Shown here: in pieces, positions 36,572-44,841 of the stretch
How the letters are laid out: the number at the start of each line of letters is the position of its first letter
How positions within the stretch are numbered: the stretch's first letter is position 1
Source: Syntrophaceae bacterium
GTDB lineage: Bacteria > Desulfobacterota > Syntrophia > Syntrophales > UBA2185
Direction of reading: 5' to 3'
Assembly (NCBI GenBank): GCA_003153775.1
Contig: PMBI01000009.1
Location: 1 to 50,911 of the forward strand
Length of the DNA stretch: 50,911 nucleotides
Notes under the pieces: generated by a model
Told to the model about the DNA's origin: nothing
What the model saw: only the letters and a program-made list of their open reading frames with translations
Databases searched by the model: none
Translations under genes and position numbers: made by a program

Positions 36572-37649
36572 CTCTCCGGCGCCTCCGGAAAGAATGGCAA
36601 GAGTCAGGGTCATTATTCATGAACTCGATATCGATGCCCTGCTTCTTCTTGACATGAATAATATCCGGTATCTTACGGGATTCACCGGCAGTGACGGAGC
36701 GCTCGTAATAGGAGAAAACGAAGAGACACTTCTTGTTGACGGCCGCTATACTAATCAGGCAAGAAAAGAAGTCGAGGGGTGCCATGTCTCTGAGTACAAA
36801 GAAAAAATAGATGGGATCGCGGCGATTCTCTTGGATGGTAGTTTGACATCCGTCGGGTTTGAATCACAAGCGATGAATGTCAACACCTATTTGAACCTGA
36901 AGGAGAAACTCGGCGGGCTTACGTTAAACCCGCTCTCCAACGAAATCGCTGCCCTCAGGGCCGTAAAAGATGAGAAAGAAATTGCGCATATCAGAAGAGC
37001 GGCAGAGATTTCTTGTGAGGCTCTTACTGCCGTTCGTGATCTTATAAAGCCGGGCGTAAGAGAGACGGATATTGCCATAGAGCTCGATTTTCAGATGAGG
37101 CGACGCGGCGCAGAACAGGTCTCCTTCCCGACCATTGTGGCGTCAGGAGCAAACTCAGCGCAACCTCATGCGCAACCTGGATTGCGGGCAATCAAAAATG
37201 GAGATATGGTCATAATAGATTACGGCGCCGTGCATTGCGGTTATCATTCTGATGAAACCTGCACGTTTGCCGTCGGCTATAAAGACAAGAAACAGGAAGA
37301 GGCATACTCTCTGGTAAAGACCGCTCACGACCGGGCGTTGGAGGCCGTCAAAGCCGGCATCCCCTGTGTGGAAATCGATCGCATCGCCAGAGAGTGCATT
37401 GAGATTGGCAAGCTGGGCAAGTATTTTACACACGGCACGGGCCACGGTGTCGGGCTTGACGTCCACGAAGCGCCGCGGATCACAAGCAATTCGGAAATGA
37501 TCCTTGAGGCGGGGATGGTATTGACCGTAGAACCCGGTGTCTATATCCCAGACCTCTGGGGCGTCCGCATTGAGGATATGATATTGGTTAAAGGGGAAGG
37601 GTGTGAGGTCCTGACAAGAGTATCGAAGAACTTCACAGTGCTCCAGTGA
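36561..37649 (+). CDS. pepP: Xaa-Pro aminopeptidase (M24 family)
   Basis: 362 residues. Cleaves the bond before proline, releasing the N-terminal residue or splitting X-Pro dipeptides. N-terminal creatinase-like domain (~1-130), then the pita-bread domain (~135-355). The five metal ligands are visible: the Asp pair in VIIDYGAVHCGYHSDETC, His in GTGHGVGLDVHEAP, Glu in LTVEPGVYI and Glu in VRIEDM. Starts may be 36561 or a Met 11 codons later. PepQ and PepP cannot be told apart firmly by sequence alone. Confidence 0.93.
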   Translation: MHHDSPAPPERMARVRVIIHELDIDALLLLDMNNIRYLTGFTGSDGALVIGENEETLLVDGRYTNQARKEVEGCHVSEYKEKIDGIAAILLDGSLTSVGFESQAMNVNTYLNLKEKLGGLTLNPLSNEIAALRAVKDEKEIAHIRRAAEISCEALTAVRDLIKPGVRETDIAIELDFQMRRRGAEQVSFPTIVASGANSAQPHAQPGLRAIKNGDMVIIDYGAVHCGYHSDETCTFAVGYKDKKQEEAYSLVKTAHDRALEAVKAGIPCVEIDRIARECIEIGKLGKYFTHGTGHGVGLDVHEAPRITSNSEMILEAGMVLTVEPGVYIPDLWGVRIEDMILVKGEGCEVLTRVSKNFTVLQ

Positions 37650-37695
37650 TTCTAAGAAACGAATACAATAAATCTATGTATTAGGATGCCGCGAT

Positions 37696-38094
37696 ATGAA
37701 GGTATTTCCAGATGATCTTCTTTACAACAGAGAACATGCATGGGTCAGGGTTGAAGGTGAATTAGCCACCATCGGTATCACGGATTACGCCCAGGAGAAA
37801 TTGGGAGAAATCCTCGCTATAGAACTGCCCGAAGTTGACTCTTATGTGGAGAGGGACGAGCCTTTCGGAACTATTGAATCGGCAAAGGGTGTGTTCGAGC
37901 TTATATCACCCGTGAGTGGTGAGATAGTGAGTGTCAACGAAGATATATTAGACGATATTGGCATTGTCAACAGTGACCCCCATGATACAGGTTGGATGAT
38001 TACTCTGGAGATGTCGGATTCGGAAGAGCTTGACGATCTCCTGGATCCAAGAGAATACCATGACTTTGTACTTAGAGAAGCGGAGAGTGACTGA
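37696..38094 (+). CDS. gcvH: Glycine cleavage system H protein
   Basis: 132 residues. Carrier of the lipoyl arm that shuttles the aminomethyl group between the P, T and L proteins. The lipoyl-attachment lysine is in GTIESAKGVFELISPVSGE; the DYAQEKLGEILAIELPEVDS segment is also typical. gcvT and gcvP are not in this window, so it may serve a system encoded elsewhere or act as a lipoyl relay donor. It lies 9 bases before the LipM-type transferase gene. Confidence 0.95.
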   Translation: MKVFPDDLLYNREHAWVRVEGELATIGITDYAQEKLGEILAIELPEVDSYVERDEPFGTIESAKGVFELISPVSGEIVSVNEDILDDIGIVNSDPHDTGWMITLEMSDSEELDDLLDPREYHDFVLREAESD

Positions 38095-38103
38095 CCCTGT
38101 TTC

Positions 38104-38946
38104 ATGATATGGAGATTCATTTCATTTACGCGCTTGAATGCCTTTGAAAACATGGCCATTGACGAGGCCATATTCCGGGCAAACCAAAAGACAGGTTCAC
38201 CGCCCACACTCAGATTTTATAGTTGGTCCCCTCCATCAGTGTCTCTCGGATATTTTCAAGCAGCCCGTGAAGAGGTCAACGTCGAAGCGTGCAGAAGATA
38301 TTCGGTAGACATCGTCAGGCGCCCGACAGGGGGGAAGGCTGTCCTTCATGAAAATGACCTGACATACGCCGTTATTGCCAGTGACCATAATCCCCTCTTC
38401 CCACGAGACATCTTGGGAACATACAAGGTCATCAGTAGCTGCATTGCCCAAGGGCTATCGGAGCTTGGGATAGAAGCAGAGATGGAGGGCAACGGGAGGT
38501 CATATCAGGAAGACTCCCTGAAAACCGCCTGCTTTTCGACGCCTTCCCGATATGAGCTTCTGGCCAAAAATAAGAAAATATGCGGCAGCGCTCAACTAAG
38601 ATCAAAGGGAATTTTCCTTCAGCACGGCTCAATCCTGGTGGATTTTGACCCCGCGAAGACATGTGACCTGCTTCTGCCGGAGGGCGACCGGAGATGGCAA
38701 ACCGCCAAGTTGCGCAGGTCCGTAACCTCGATATATGAGCAGGTTGGCGCTCCCGTGCATGTGGAGAACATCTGCCGCGTTATGAAAAATGGTTTTGAGA
38801 AAAAACTGAATATCGAGCTGGTGGAGGGGTGTTTGACAGCTTACGAGGAGTCCTTGAAGTTACAGCTGATGAATGATAAATACATGACTGATAGATGGAA
38901 TATGGAAGGCAAGGTCGCTGCGGATGGACTTAATAACTCTGATTAA
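38104..38946 (+). CDS. Octanoyl/lipoyl transferase, LipM-like (BPL/LplA/LipB superfamily)
   Basis: 280 residues. Signatures are FENMAIDEAI, VRRPTGGKAVLHENDLTY (lipoyl-binding loop), and ICGSAQLRSKGIFLQHGSIL (second-site strand). A Cys is found in KTACFSTPSRYELL (C143), the position of the thioester nucleophile in LipM/LipL transferases and absent from ATP-using LplA. This favours transfer of octanoate from acyl-ACP to GcvH. It sits directly after gcvH, the expected acceptor. A lipoate-protein ligase role is the alternative. Confidence 0.82.
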   Translation: MIWRFISFTRLNAFENMAIDEAIFRANQKTGSPPTLRFYSWSPPSVSLGYFQAAREEVNVEACRRYSVDIVRRPTGGKAVLHENDLTYAVIASDHNPLFPRDILGTYKVISSCIAQGLSELGIEAEMEGNGRSYQEDSLKTACFSTPSRYELLAKNKKICGSAQLRSKGIFLQHGSILVDFDPAKTCDLLLPEGDRRWQTAKLRRSVTSIYEQVGAPVHVENICRVMKNGFEKKLNIELVEGCLTAYEESLKLQLMNDKYMTDRWNMEGKVAADGLNNSD

Positions 38947-39988
38947 GAAGGAAGTGCGCGAGCAGGAAGGTTATCGGGCCGACATCGTGCCCTCGCGCGC
39001 AAAAATGGATGCTAATGAGAGCCCCTTTTCGCTCCCCTCCGCGCTTAAGAAAGAACTATTTGACAAGATGCAAAACATTTCCTTGAACAGGTACCCGGAG
39101 CCGGGTGCGCCCCTGATCAGGAAACGCTTTGCCGGATACTATGGTGTAGCCGACGACATGATAATGATCGGCAACGGGTCTGATGAGCTTATTCAGATAC
39201 TCTGCACCGCTCTCGTAAATTCATCTTCTGTCGTCATGGTTCCCGTACCGACCTTTGTCATGTACAAGATTATCGCATCAAGTTCCGGTCATCGAGTTGC
39301 AGAGGTCCCACTCAGCACCTCCTTTGATTTGGACCTCCCTGCAATGCTCAGCCGGATCGCCGAGGATGCACCCGTCCTGACATTCCTGAGTTATCCGAAC
39401 AGCCCTACGTCAAACTGCTTCAGTGAAAAGAGTATCGCAACCATCATTGAAGCATCAAGAGGAATTGTAGTCGTTGATGAGGCGTATGGCAGCTTTGCCG
39501 GAAAAACATTGCTCCCCTTATTGAAGAAATATGAAAATCTGGTTATCTTGAAGACACTCTCGAAAGTGGGACTCGCCGCCATCAGGATGGGCTTCCTGAT
39601 CGGCCCCCCGACCCTCGTCCGTGAACTCGACAAGGTGAGACTCCCCTATAATATCAATACACTTTCCCAGGTAGCCGCGGGATTCTATTTGGATCACATT
39701 GATACGTTCTTGGGTCAGACAGGGGATATAATTGCCAGTCGTGAAGAGCTCCTCCGTGCTCTTGAGAAGATTCGGGGTGTGCATCCCTATCATTCAGATG
39801 CAAATTTCATTTTTTTTAGTTGCGATTTTGATACGGATCACATATACTCCCTCTTAGCTCAGGAGGGAATTCTTATTAAGAATCTTAACTCTCCCGGGGT
39901 CTTGAAGAATTGTATGAGAGTTACCGTTGGTAACCGCGAAGAGAACCAGGAATTCTTAAAGACAATAAAAAAAATCCTTCTAAAGTAA
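38924..39988 (+). CDS. hisC: Histidinol-phosphate aminotransferase
   Basis: 354 residues. PLP enzyme converting imidazole-acetol phosphate to histidinol phosphate in histidine synthesis. The opening KMDANESPFSLP, NRYPEPGAPLIRKRF, GNGSDELIQIL and the PLP lysine region VILKTLSKVGLAAIRMGFLIG identify it. Start at 38924 overlaps the transferase gene by 23 bases. Some HisC-like enzymes serve aromatic amino acids, so specificity is inferred; no other his genes are nearby. Confidence 0.9.
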   Translation: MDLITLIKKEVREQEGYRADIVPSRAKMDANESPFSLPSALKKELFDKMQNISLNRYPEPGAPLIRKRFAGYYGVADDMIMIGNGSDELIQILCTALVNSSSVVMVPVPTFVMYKIIASSSGHRVAEVPLSTSFDLDLPAMLSRIAEDAPVLTFLSYPNSPTSNCFSEKSIATIIEASRGIVVVDEAYGSFAGKTLLPLLKKYENLVILKTLSKVGLAAIRMGFLIGPPTLVRELDKVRLPYNINTLSQVAAGFYLDHIDTFLGQTGDIIASREELLRALEKIRGVHPYHSDANFIFFSCDFDTDHIYSLLAQEGILIKNLNSPGVLKNCMRVTVGNREENQEFLKTIKKILLK

Positions 39989-40027
39989 GGAGTGTGGTCT
40001 AACATAAGGTAACAGAGGGTAGTTTAC

Positions 40028-40069
40028 GGCAGAGGCGCAAATCGTCTGGTGTCGTACTGCCCTTTTTTT
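40028..40069 (+). terminator. Terminator-like hairpin between hisC and rpsU
   Basis: GGCAG (40028-40032) pairs with CTGCC (40057-40061), with an inner AGGCG/CGTCT stem, followed by seven T (40063-40069). It could end hisC transcription or attenuate rpsU. Confidence 0.5.
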
Positions 40070-40135
40070 GTCCCCTTTTGGGCTCAACGTTAAAGAAATT
40101 TATATTTCGTTATTAGAAAGAAAGGAAGGGTTGAT

Positions 40136-40327
40136 TTGGAAGTAAAAGTATATGACAATGACATTGAAAAGGCCTTGAAAATCCTGAAGAACAAGCTTTC
40201 AAAAAGCGGATTGTTTAAGGAGCTAAAGCTGCGGAGAGCGTATGAGAAGCCTTCTGTGAAGAGGAAACGCAAAGCCATTGAAGCCCGCAGACGTTATGCC
40301 AAGGTTCAGCGCCGCAGAAGTTACTGA
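40136..40327 (+). CDS. rpsU: 30S ribosomal protein S21
   Basis: 63 residues, rich in Arg/Lys. EVKVYDNDIEKALKILKNKL then LKLRRAYEKPSVKRKRKAIE are the S21 hallmark. It begins with TTG at 40136 behind AAAGGAAGGG. S21 sits at the mRNA decoding platform and helps mRNA selection in initiation. Confidence 0.95.
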   Translation: MEVKVYDNDIEKALKILKNKLSKSGLFKELKLRRAYEKPSVKRKRKAIEARRRYAKVQRRRSY

Positions 40328-40410
40328 GAGTTTTTTTCAAAGCAAGAACCATGATCACCGAGGCCGGGGTCTCCTGCCGGATGCTAAGGAAGACCCGGAG
40401 TGTATGCAAG

Positions 40411-41064
40411 ATGTCCGAGAAACAATATCTGGTTGATGCTCTGTCGATAGAGGAATCGTGGCGGATATTCCGCATCATGGCGGAATTTGTGGAAGCCATC
40501 GAAACCCTGTCCAAGATAAAAAACGGCGTTACGATTTTTGGATCCGCAAGAGTCGGGGCCGATGATCCATACTACAAGAAGGCAGAGTATCTCGCAAGAA
40601 GGCTTGCCGAAAACGGCTTCAGTGTAATTACAGGAGGCGGCCCCGGAATCATGGAGGCAGCCAATAAGGGAGCGGCAGCGGCGGGCGGCCAGTCGGTAGG
40701 CATGAACATCCGTCTTCCCTATGAGCAGAAACCAAACCCTTACGCCAATACAGTTATCGAATACAAATATTTTTTTATCCGTAAAGTAATGTTTGTAAAA
40801 TATGCCGTGGCGTATGTAATCCTCCCGGGAGGCTTCGGAACAATGGATGAGCTCTTCGAGGCCTTGACTCTGATTCAGACAAAAAGGATAAAGGGCTTCC
40901 CCGTCATACTGATGGGCAGCGAATACTGGCAAGGACTGATGGGCTGGATGAAAGACACCATGCTCGGGAACGACAGGATTGAACCATGTGATCTCGAAAT
41001 CATCCGCATCATTGATGATCCGGATGAAGTAGTAAAACATATAAAGAAATTTGTCATTCTCTAA
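40411..41064 (+). CDS. LOG-family protein (TIGR00730, cytokinin riboside monophosphate phosphoribohydrolase-like)
   Basis: About 217 residues. The LOG motifs GGGPGIMEAANKGA and PGGFGTMDELFEALTLIQT are intact, and the Rossmann-like core starts at GVTIFGSARVG. Members split nucleoside monophosphates to base and ribose phosphate. In bacteria most are thought to be purine nucleotide housekeepers (family knowledge). Start uncertain: ATG codons at 40351, 40381 and 40411 are in frame; I prefer 40411, with GGAG 10 bases upstream. Confidence 0.88.
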   Translation: MSEKQYLVDALSIEESWRIFRIMAEFVEAIETLSKIKNGVTIFGSARVGADDPYYKKAEYLARRLAENGFSVITGGGPGIMEAANKGAAAAGGQSVGMNIRLPYEQKPNPYANTVIEYKYFFIRKVMFVKYAVAYVILPGGFGTMDELFEALTLIQTKRIKGFPVILMGSEYWQGLMGWMKDTMLGNDRIEPCDLEIIRIIDDPDEVVKHIKKFVIL

Positions 41065-41257
41065 AAAGACTCTGTAAGATCACGCCTCATACCTATATCA
41101 AGTCTTGATAAAAATGGTGCTTAAATTGTCAGGCCGAGCAGAGTGAGGCCCCTTGCAATTGAGCGCATCAGGATTCCTCGCTCGTCTCGCACACGGGATG
41201 GAAGTCAATAGACACACATTCAAAATCAGAAAAGTTCACGACACCGAAGCCGGCACA

Positions 41258-42610
41258 ATGAATTTTGAAAAGATACTGATGGAATTAAAGAAAGGGAAGA
41301 CGGATCCTTCTCCCTGTTATCTCCTCTACGGTGAAGAAGACTATCTTGTCAAAGATGCCCTGAATAAAATCATAGCCGCTATCATCCCCACAGGCGACAG
41401 AGATATGAATCTCTTTTTCATGGATGGAGAGTCGGAAGACATAGACAGCCTTTGCGAAACAATCCTGACGCCACCCCTTATTCCGGGAAGAAAAGTCGTT
41501 GCGCTGACAAATACCCGTCTTTTTCAAACAAGAATTTCCCTGCCGGAGATAGTACAAAAAATTAGACAATATTTTACTAGTGACCCCAACACGGCAGTCA
41601 GATATTTTATGCAATTCCTGAAGATCACAGGCTGGAATATCGATGATCTCAGAGACGGCGGCTGGAAGAAGATTAGCAGCGATAACTGGCAAAAGATTGT
41701 TGAAGGCGACAGCGGACATGATCGGGAAACATGGCTCCCTGAAATGATCGACACCTGCATAAGCCGAGGCGCGGATATGAGCGATCAGCGGGGGAGAGCG
41801 GAACGTCTTGAAGATACCTTGAAAAAAGGCATCCCGCCGGGCATCCACCTGATCATAACCGCAGAGACGGTGGACAAGAGGAAGAGACTCTTCAAGACCA
41901 TATCCGAAACCGGGATTGTCCTAAATTTTTCTCACCCGAAAGGCGATGCAAGGCAGAAGCATGCACTCATGGATATGGCAAAAGATCTCTTAGCTCAGAG
42001 TGGGAAACGATTGACGCCGGAAGCATGGATCGCTATCGGCAGGAAGACAGGCTTTAACCTTGCCGATTCCATGAAAGCTTTGGAAAAGCTAATCACCTAT
42101 GCAGGTGACAAGAAATCGATTGACGAGTCGGACGTCGAAGAGGTCGTAGGAAAGACAAAAGAAGATACCGTTTTTGATTTAACAGGCGCCCTTGTCGCGA
42201 AGAAGCTGGATGCAGCCTTGTCAAATCTGAAAGATCTTTTCGATCAGGGTATAAACCACGTATTGATCCTGTCAATGATAGCAAGGGAAATCAGATTTCT
42301 CCTCCATGCCAAGATGTTTATCAGATCAGGCAAGCTTGGGTCTATTGAACCCAATATGGACTATGAAATCTTTCAGAGGTCAGTTTATCCGGTCATCTTG
42401 CAATGGAGAGGCGATAGAGGGGGAAAAGGTGGTCTGGACGGTCAACATCCGTATGTCATTTATAATGCCGTAAGGAATTCTTATCAATTCTCGTATGAGC
42501 GCCTGTTGAAATTTTTGGAAGACCTCGTCGACATGGACATTGCCTTTAAGACCACGGCGAAGGAGCCGAAGTTTATGCTGGAGCGCTTCATCATGGATGT
42601 GTGCAGATAA
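41258..42610 (+). CDS. holA: DNA polymerase III subunit delta, with an insertion
   Basis: 450 residues from ATG 41258, about 100 longer than the usual ~340. The N-terminal CYLLYGEEDYLVKDALNKII and LFFMDGES mark the clamp-loader delta subunit that opens the beta clamp. The middle (~110-190, e.g. DLRDGGWKKISSDNWQKIVE) is an apparent insertion not seen in typical HolA. The AAA+ lid and collar helices follow (GRKTGFNLADSMKALEKLIT, VFDLTGALVAKKLDAALSNL). The ORF extends 35 codons further upstream without a convincing start. Confidence 0.85.
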   Translation: MNFEKILMELKKGKTDPSPCYLLYGEEDYLVKDALNKIIAAIIPTGDRDMNLFFMDGESEDIDSLCETILTPPLIPGRKVVALTNTRLFQTRISLPEIVQKIRQYFTSDPNTAVRYFMQFLKITGWNIDDLRDGGWKKISSDNWQKIVEGDSGHDRETWLPEMIDTCISRGADMSDQRGRAERLEDTLKKGIPPGIHLIITAETVDKRKRLFKTISETGIVLNFSHPKGDARQKHALMDMAKDLLAQSGKRLTPEAWIAIGRKTGFNLADSMKALEKLITYAGDKKSIDESDVEEVVGKTKEDTVFDLTGALVAKKLDAALSNLKDLFDQGINHVLILSMIAREIRFLLHAKMFIRSGKLGSIEPNMDYEIFQRSVYPVILQWRGDRGGKGGLDGQHPYVIYNAVRNSYQFSYERLLKFLEDLVDMDIAFKTTAKEPKFMLERFIMDVCR

Positions 42611-42713
42611 GCAGGATTGTCGAGACTTGCACAAATTATTAAGAGCTTGTATAAGAGAAACCATCACGTAGGGTATCAAATTACGTCCTGGTAGCATTAA
42701 GAGCAAATCCAAA

Positions 42714-44675
42714 ATGCAATTAGAGAAATTGCACCTCTTAGAAAAGAAAGCCTTGAACCTCCGCAAAGAGTATTTCATCATCTTCCTCCTGATCGCGACG
42801 ACGGCAATCAGTTATTGGCAGCTAAAAAATAATGACTTTATCAATTTAGATGACCCGCAGTACATAACCGAGAATCTCCGGGTAAAAGCGGGACTCACTG
42901 TGGAAAGCGTGAAGTGGGCATTTGCTTCCACGCAGGCTCATAACTGGCACCCTTTAACATGGCTTTCCCATATGCTGGATGTTCAGCTATTCGGTTTGAA
43001 CGCCGGTTGGCATCATGTAACCAATCTTATCTTACACCTTGCAAATACCATCCTGCTCTTTCTTGTATTTTACAGGATGACGAAGGGCCTCTGGCAGAGC
43101 GCCTTGGTGGCGGCGCTGTTCGCTCTGCACCCCCTCCATGTGGAATCCGTAGCCTGGGCATCCGAAAGAAAGGATGTCCTCTCCGCCCTGTTCTGGATAC
43201 TCACAATCGGGGCTTATTCCTATTATACCGAGCGTCGTGCTCTCTGGCGCTATTTGCTTACTCTTTTATTTTTCACACTGGGTATCATGTCAAAACCGAT
43301 GGTTGTGACACTCCCTTTCGTTCTCATCCTCATGGATTACTGGCCCCTTGGTCGCTTTCAATTACCAAGCCCGAAATTGGCCGATCAAGAAAAATCCACA
43401 AAGCCGGCCAAGCGAAAGCGCAAAGGCAAAAAGATCTCCAAGAGCGAAATAATTGAGACGTCGCAAAAACAGAGAACGACGGAACCAACTAATTTATGGT
43501 CGCGCCTGGCGGAGCTTGTACGTGAAAAAATTCCTTTTTTTATTGTGTCGGCAATCTCATGTGTCATCACGGTTGTTGCTCAAAAAGACGCCATATATTC
43601 TGTGAGTGAACTGCCTCTCGGCTACAGGGTCTCAAATGCCATCGTGTCTTATGCCCATTACCTGATCAAGATGATTTTGCCGGTCAATCTGTCGGTCTTT
43701 TACCTTCAGTTGGGACAGACACCGGCATGGCAGGTCTTTGCGGCTGTGGTGCTTCTCATATTTGTAACTATTCCTGTAATCATCACAACAAGAAAATATA
43801 AATACCTTGCCGTGGGATGGTTCTGGTATTTGGGAACCCTGTTCCCCGTTATCGGCATCATGCAGGTAGGAGACCAATCCATGGCGGACCGATACACCTA
43901 TATTCCACTCATCGGAATCTTTATTATGATTGCCTGGGGTATTGGTGCTCTTTCAAACGGGTGGAGGAATCAAAAATTGATTCTCGGAGTCATCTCAGGA
44001 ATGACACTTGCTGCCTTCTCATTCGGAACATGGACGGAAGTCAGGCATTGGCAGAACAGTGAGACACTCTTTACGCAAGCGCTCGCGGCTGATGCAAAAA
44101 ATCCCAGAGCACATTCACTCCTGGCAAAGGCTCTTTCACAGAAGGATCATATAGATGAAGCAATTCAACATTATGAAGAAGCCCTGCGCATACATCCTCA
44201 TACACATGATTCCGAATTTCACAAAGATTTCGGGCGGCTTCTCGCGGCAAAAGGAGATATGGGCGCGGCGGCTTCTCATTTTCGGATTGCCTTGCAGATT
44301 AATCCTCATGACACACAGGCGCGTGAATTTCTCGAAATGAACACGGCCATAAGGGGAATTAGCACGGATGCCGTAGCATATTACCGAAAGGCCCTGCAGA
44401 CCAATCCCTCGAATCCATATGCACATTACCTGTTGGGAGAAGCCTTAGCCAAACATGGTCAATCTGAAGAGGCTCTGGCACACTTGAAAGAAGCTCTAAG
44501 GATCAAACCAGATATAGTTGAGGCCCACAATGGCATAGGAATTATTCTGGCCTCGAAAGGAAGACTGTCGGAGGCTATCGGTCACTTCAGTGAGGCTCTA
44601 AAAATAAAGCCTGATTTTACAGAAGCGAGCAATAACCTGAGAGTCGCATTGGCACAACAGAAGATGCGTCATTGA
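42714..44675 (+). CDS. GT-C-like membrane protein with C-terminal TPRs (TMTC-type), copy 1
   Basis: 653 residues. About ten membrane segments (residues ~20-450) are interrupted by a Lys-rich cytosolic loop (~220-255), followed by TPRs (~465-650). The first extracytoplasmic loop has FINLDDPQYITEN; the Asp pair D46-D47 is the likely catalytic motif of GT-C enzymes that use polyprenyl-linked sugars. HNWHPLTWLSHMLD and ALHPLHVESVAWASERKDVL are hallmarks of TMTC-like proteins, O-mannosyltransferases in animals. A role in protein or lipid glycosylation is inferred. It forms a tandem pair with the next gene. Confidence 0.85.
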   Translation: MQLEKLHLLEKKALNLRKEYFIIFLLIATTAISYWQLKNNDFINLDDPQYITENLRVKAGLTVESVKWAFASTQAHNWHPLTWLSHMLDVQLFGLNAGWHHVTNLILHLANTILLFLVFYRMTKGLWQSALVAALFALHPLHVESVAWASERKDVLSALFWILTIGAYSYYTERRALWRYLLTLLFFTLGIMSKPMVVTLPFVLILMDYWPLGRFQLPSPKLADQEKSTKPAKRKRKGKKISKSEIIETSQKQRTTEPTNLWSRLAELVREKIPFFIVSAISCVITVVAQKDAIYSVSELPLGYRVSNAIVSYAHYLIKMILPVNLSVFYLQLGQTPAWQVFAAVVLLIFVTIPVIITTRKYKYLAVGWFWYLGTLFPVIGIMQVGDQSMADRYTYIPLIGIFIMIAWGIGALSNGWRNQKLILGVISGMTLAAFSFGTWTEVRHWQNSETLFTQALAADAKNPRAHSLLAKALSQKDHIDEAIQHYEEALRIHPHTHDSEFHKDFGRLLAAKGDMGAAASHFRIALQINPHDTQAREFLEMNTAIRGISTDAVAYYRKALQTNPSNPYAHYLLGEALAKHGQSEEALAHLKEALRIKPDIVEAHNGIGIILASKGRLSEAIGHFSEALKIKPDFTEASNNLRVALAQQKMRH

Positions 44676-44694
44676 CATTGTATCTCAGACTATT

Positions 44695-44717
44695 AGCACA
44701 GAACCGAAGTCTGTGCT
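44695..44717. repeat. Hairpin between the two TMTC-like genes
   Basis: AGCACAGA-ACCGAAG-TCTGTGCT, an 8-bp perfect stem with a 7-base loop, 20 bases after the first gene. It has no T-run, so it is more likely an mRNA-stabilising or processing structure than an intrinsic terminator. Confidence 0.5.
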
Positions 44718-44841
44718 GGAGCACTTGGTCGTAGCCACCGGATGTGAACTAGCCTGATACAAATACTGAAGCCTAGTGACAGGAGTGAACTTCCCCATTT
44801 TTCCGGTTGCAAAATAACTTTTTTTAAGGAAACTTTTTCCT

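Noticed and set aside
44695-44717. Intrinsic terminator after the first TMTC-like gene
   Set aside because: The 8-bp stem has no T-run on either side, so it was listed as a hairpin only.
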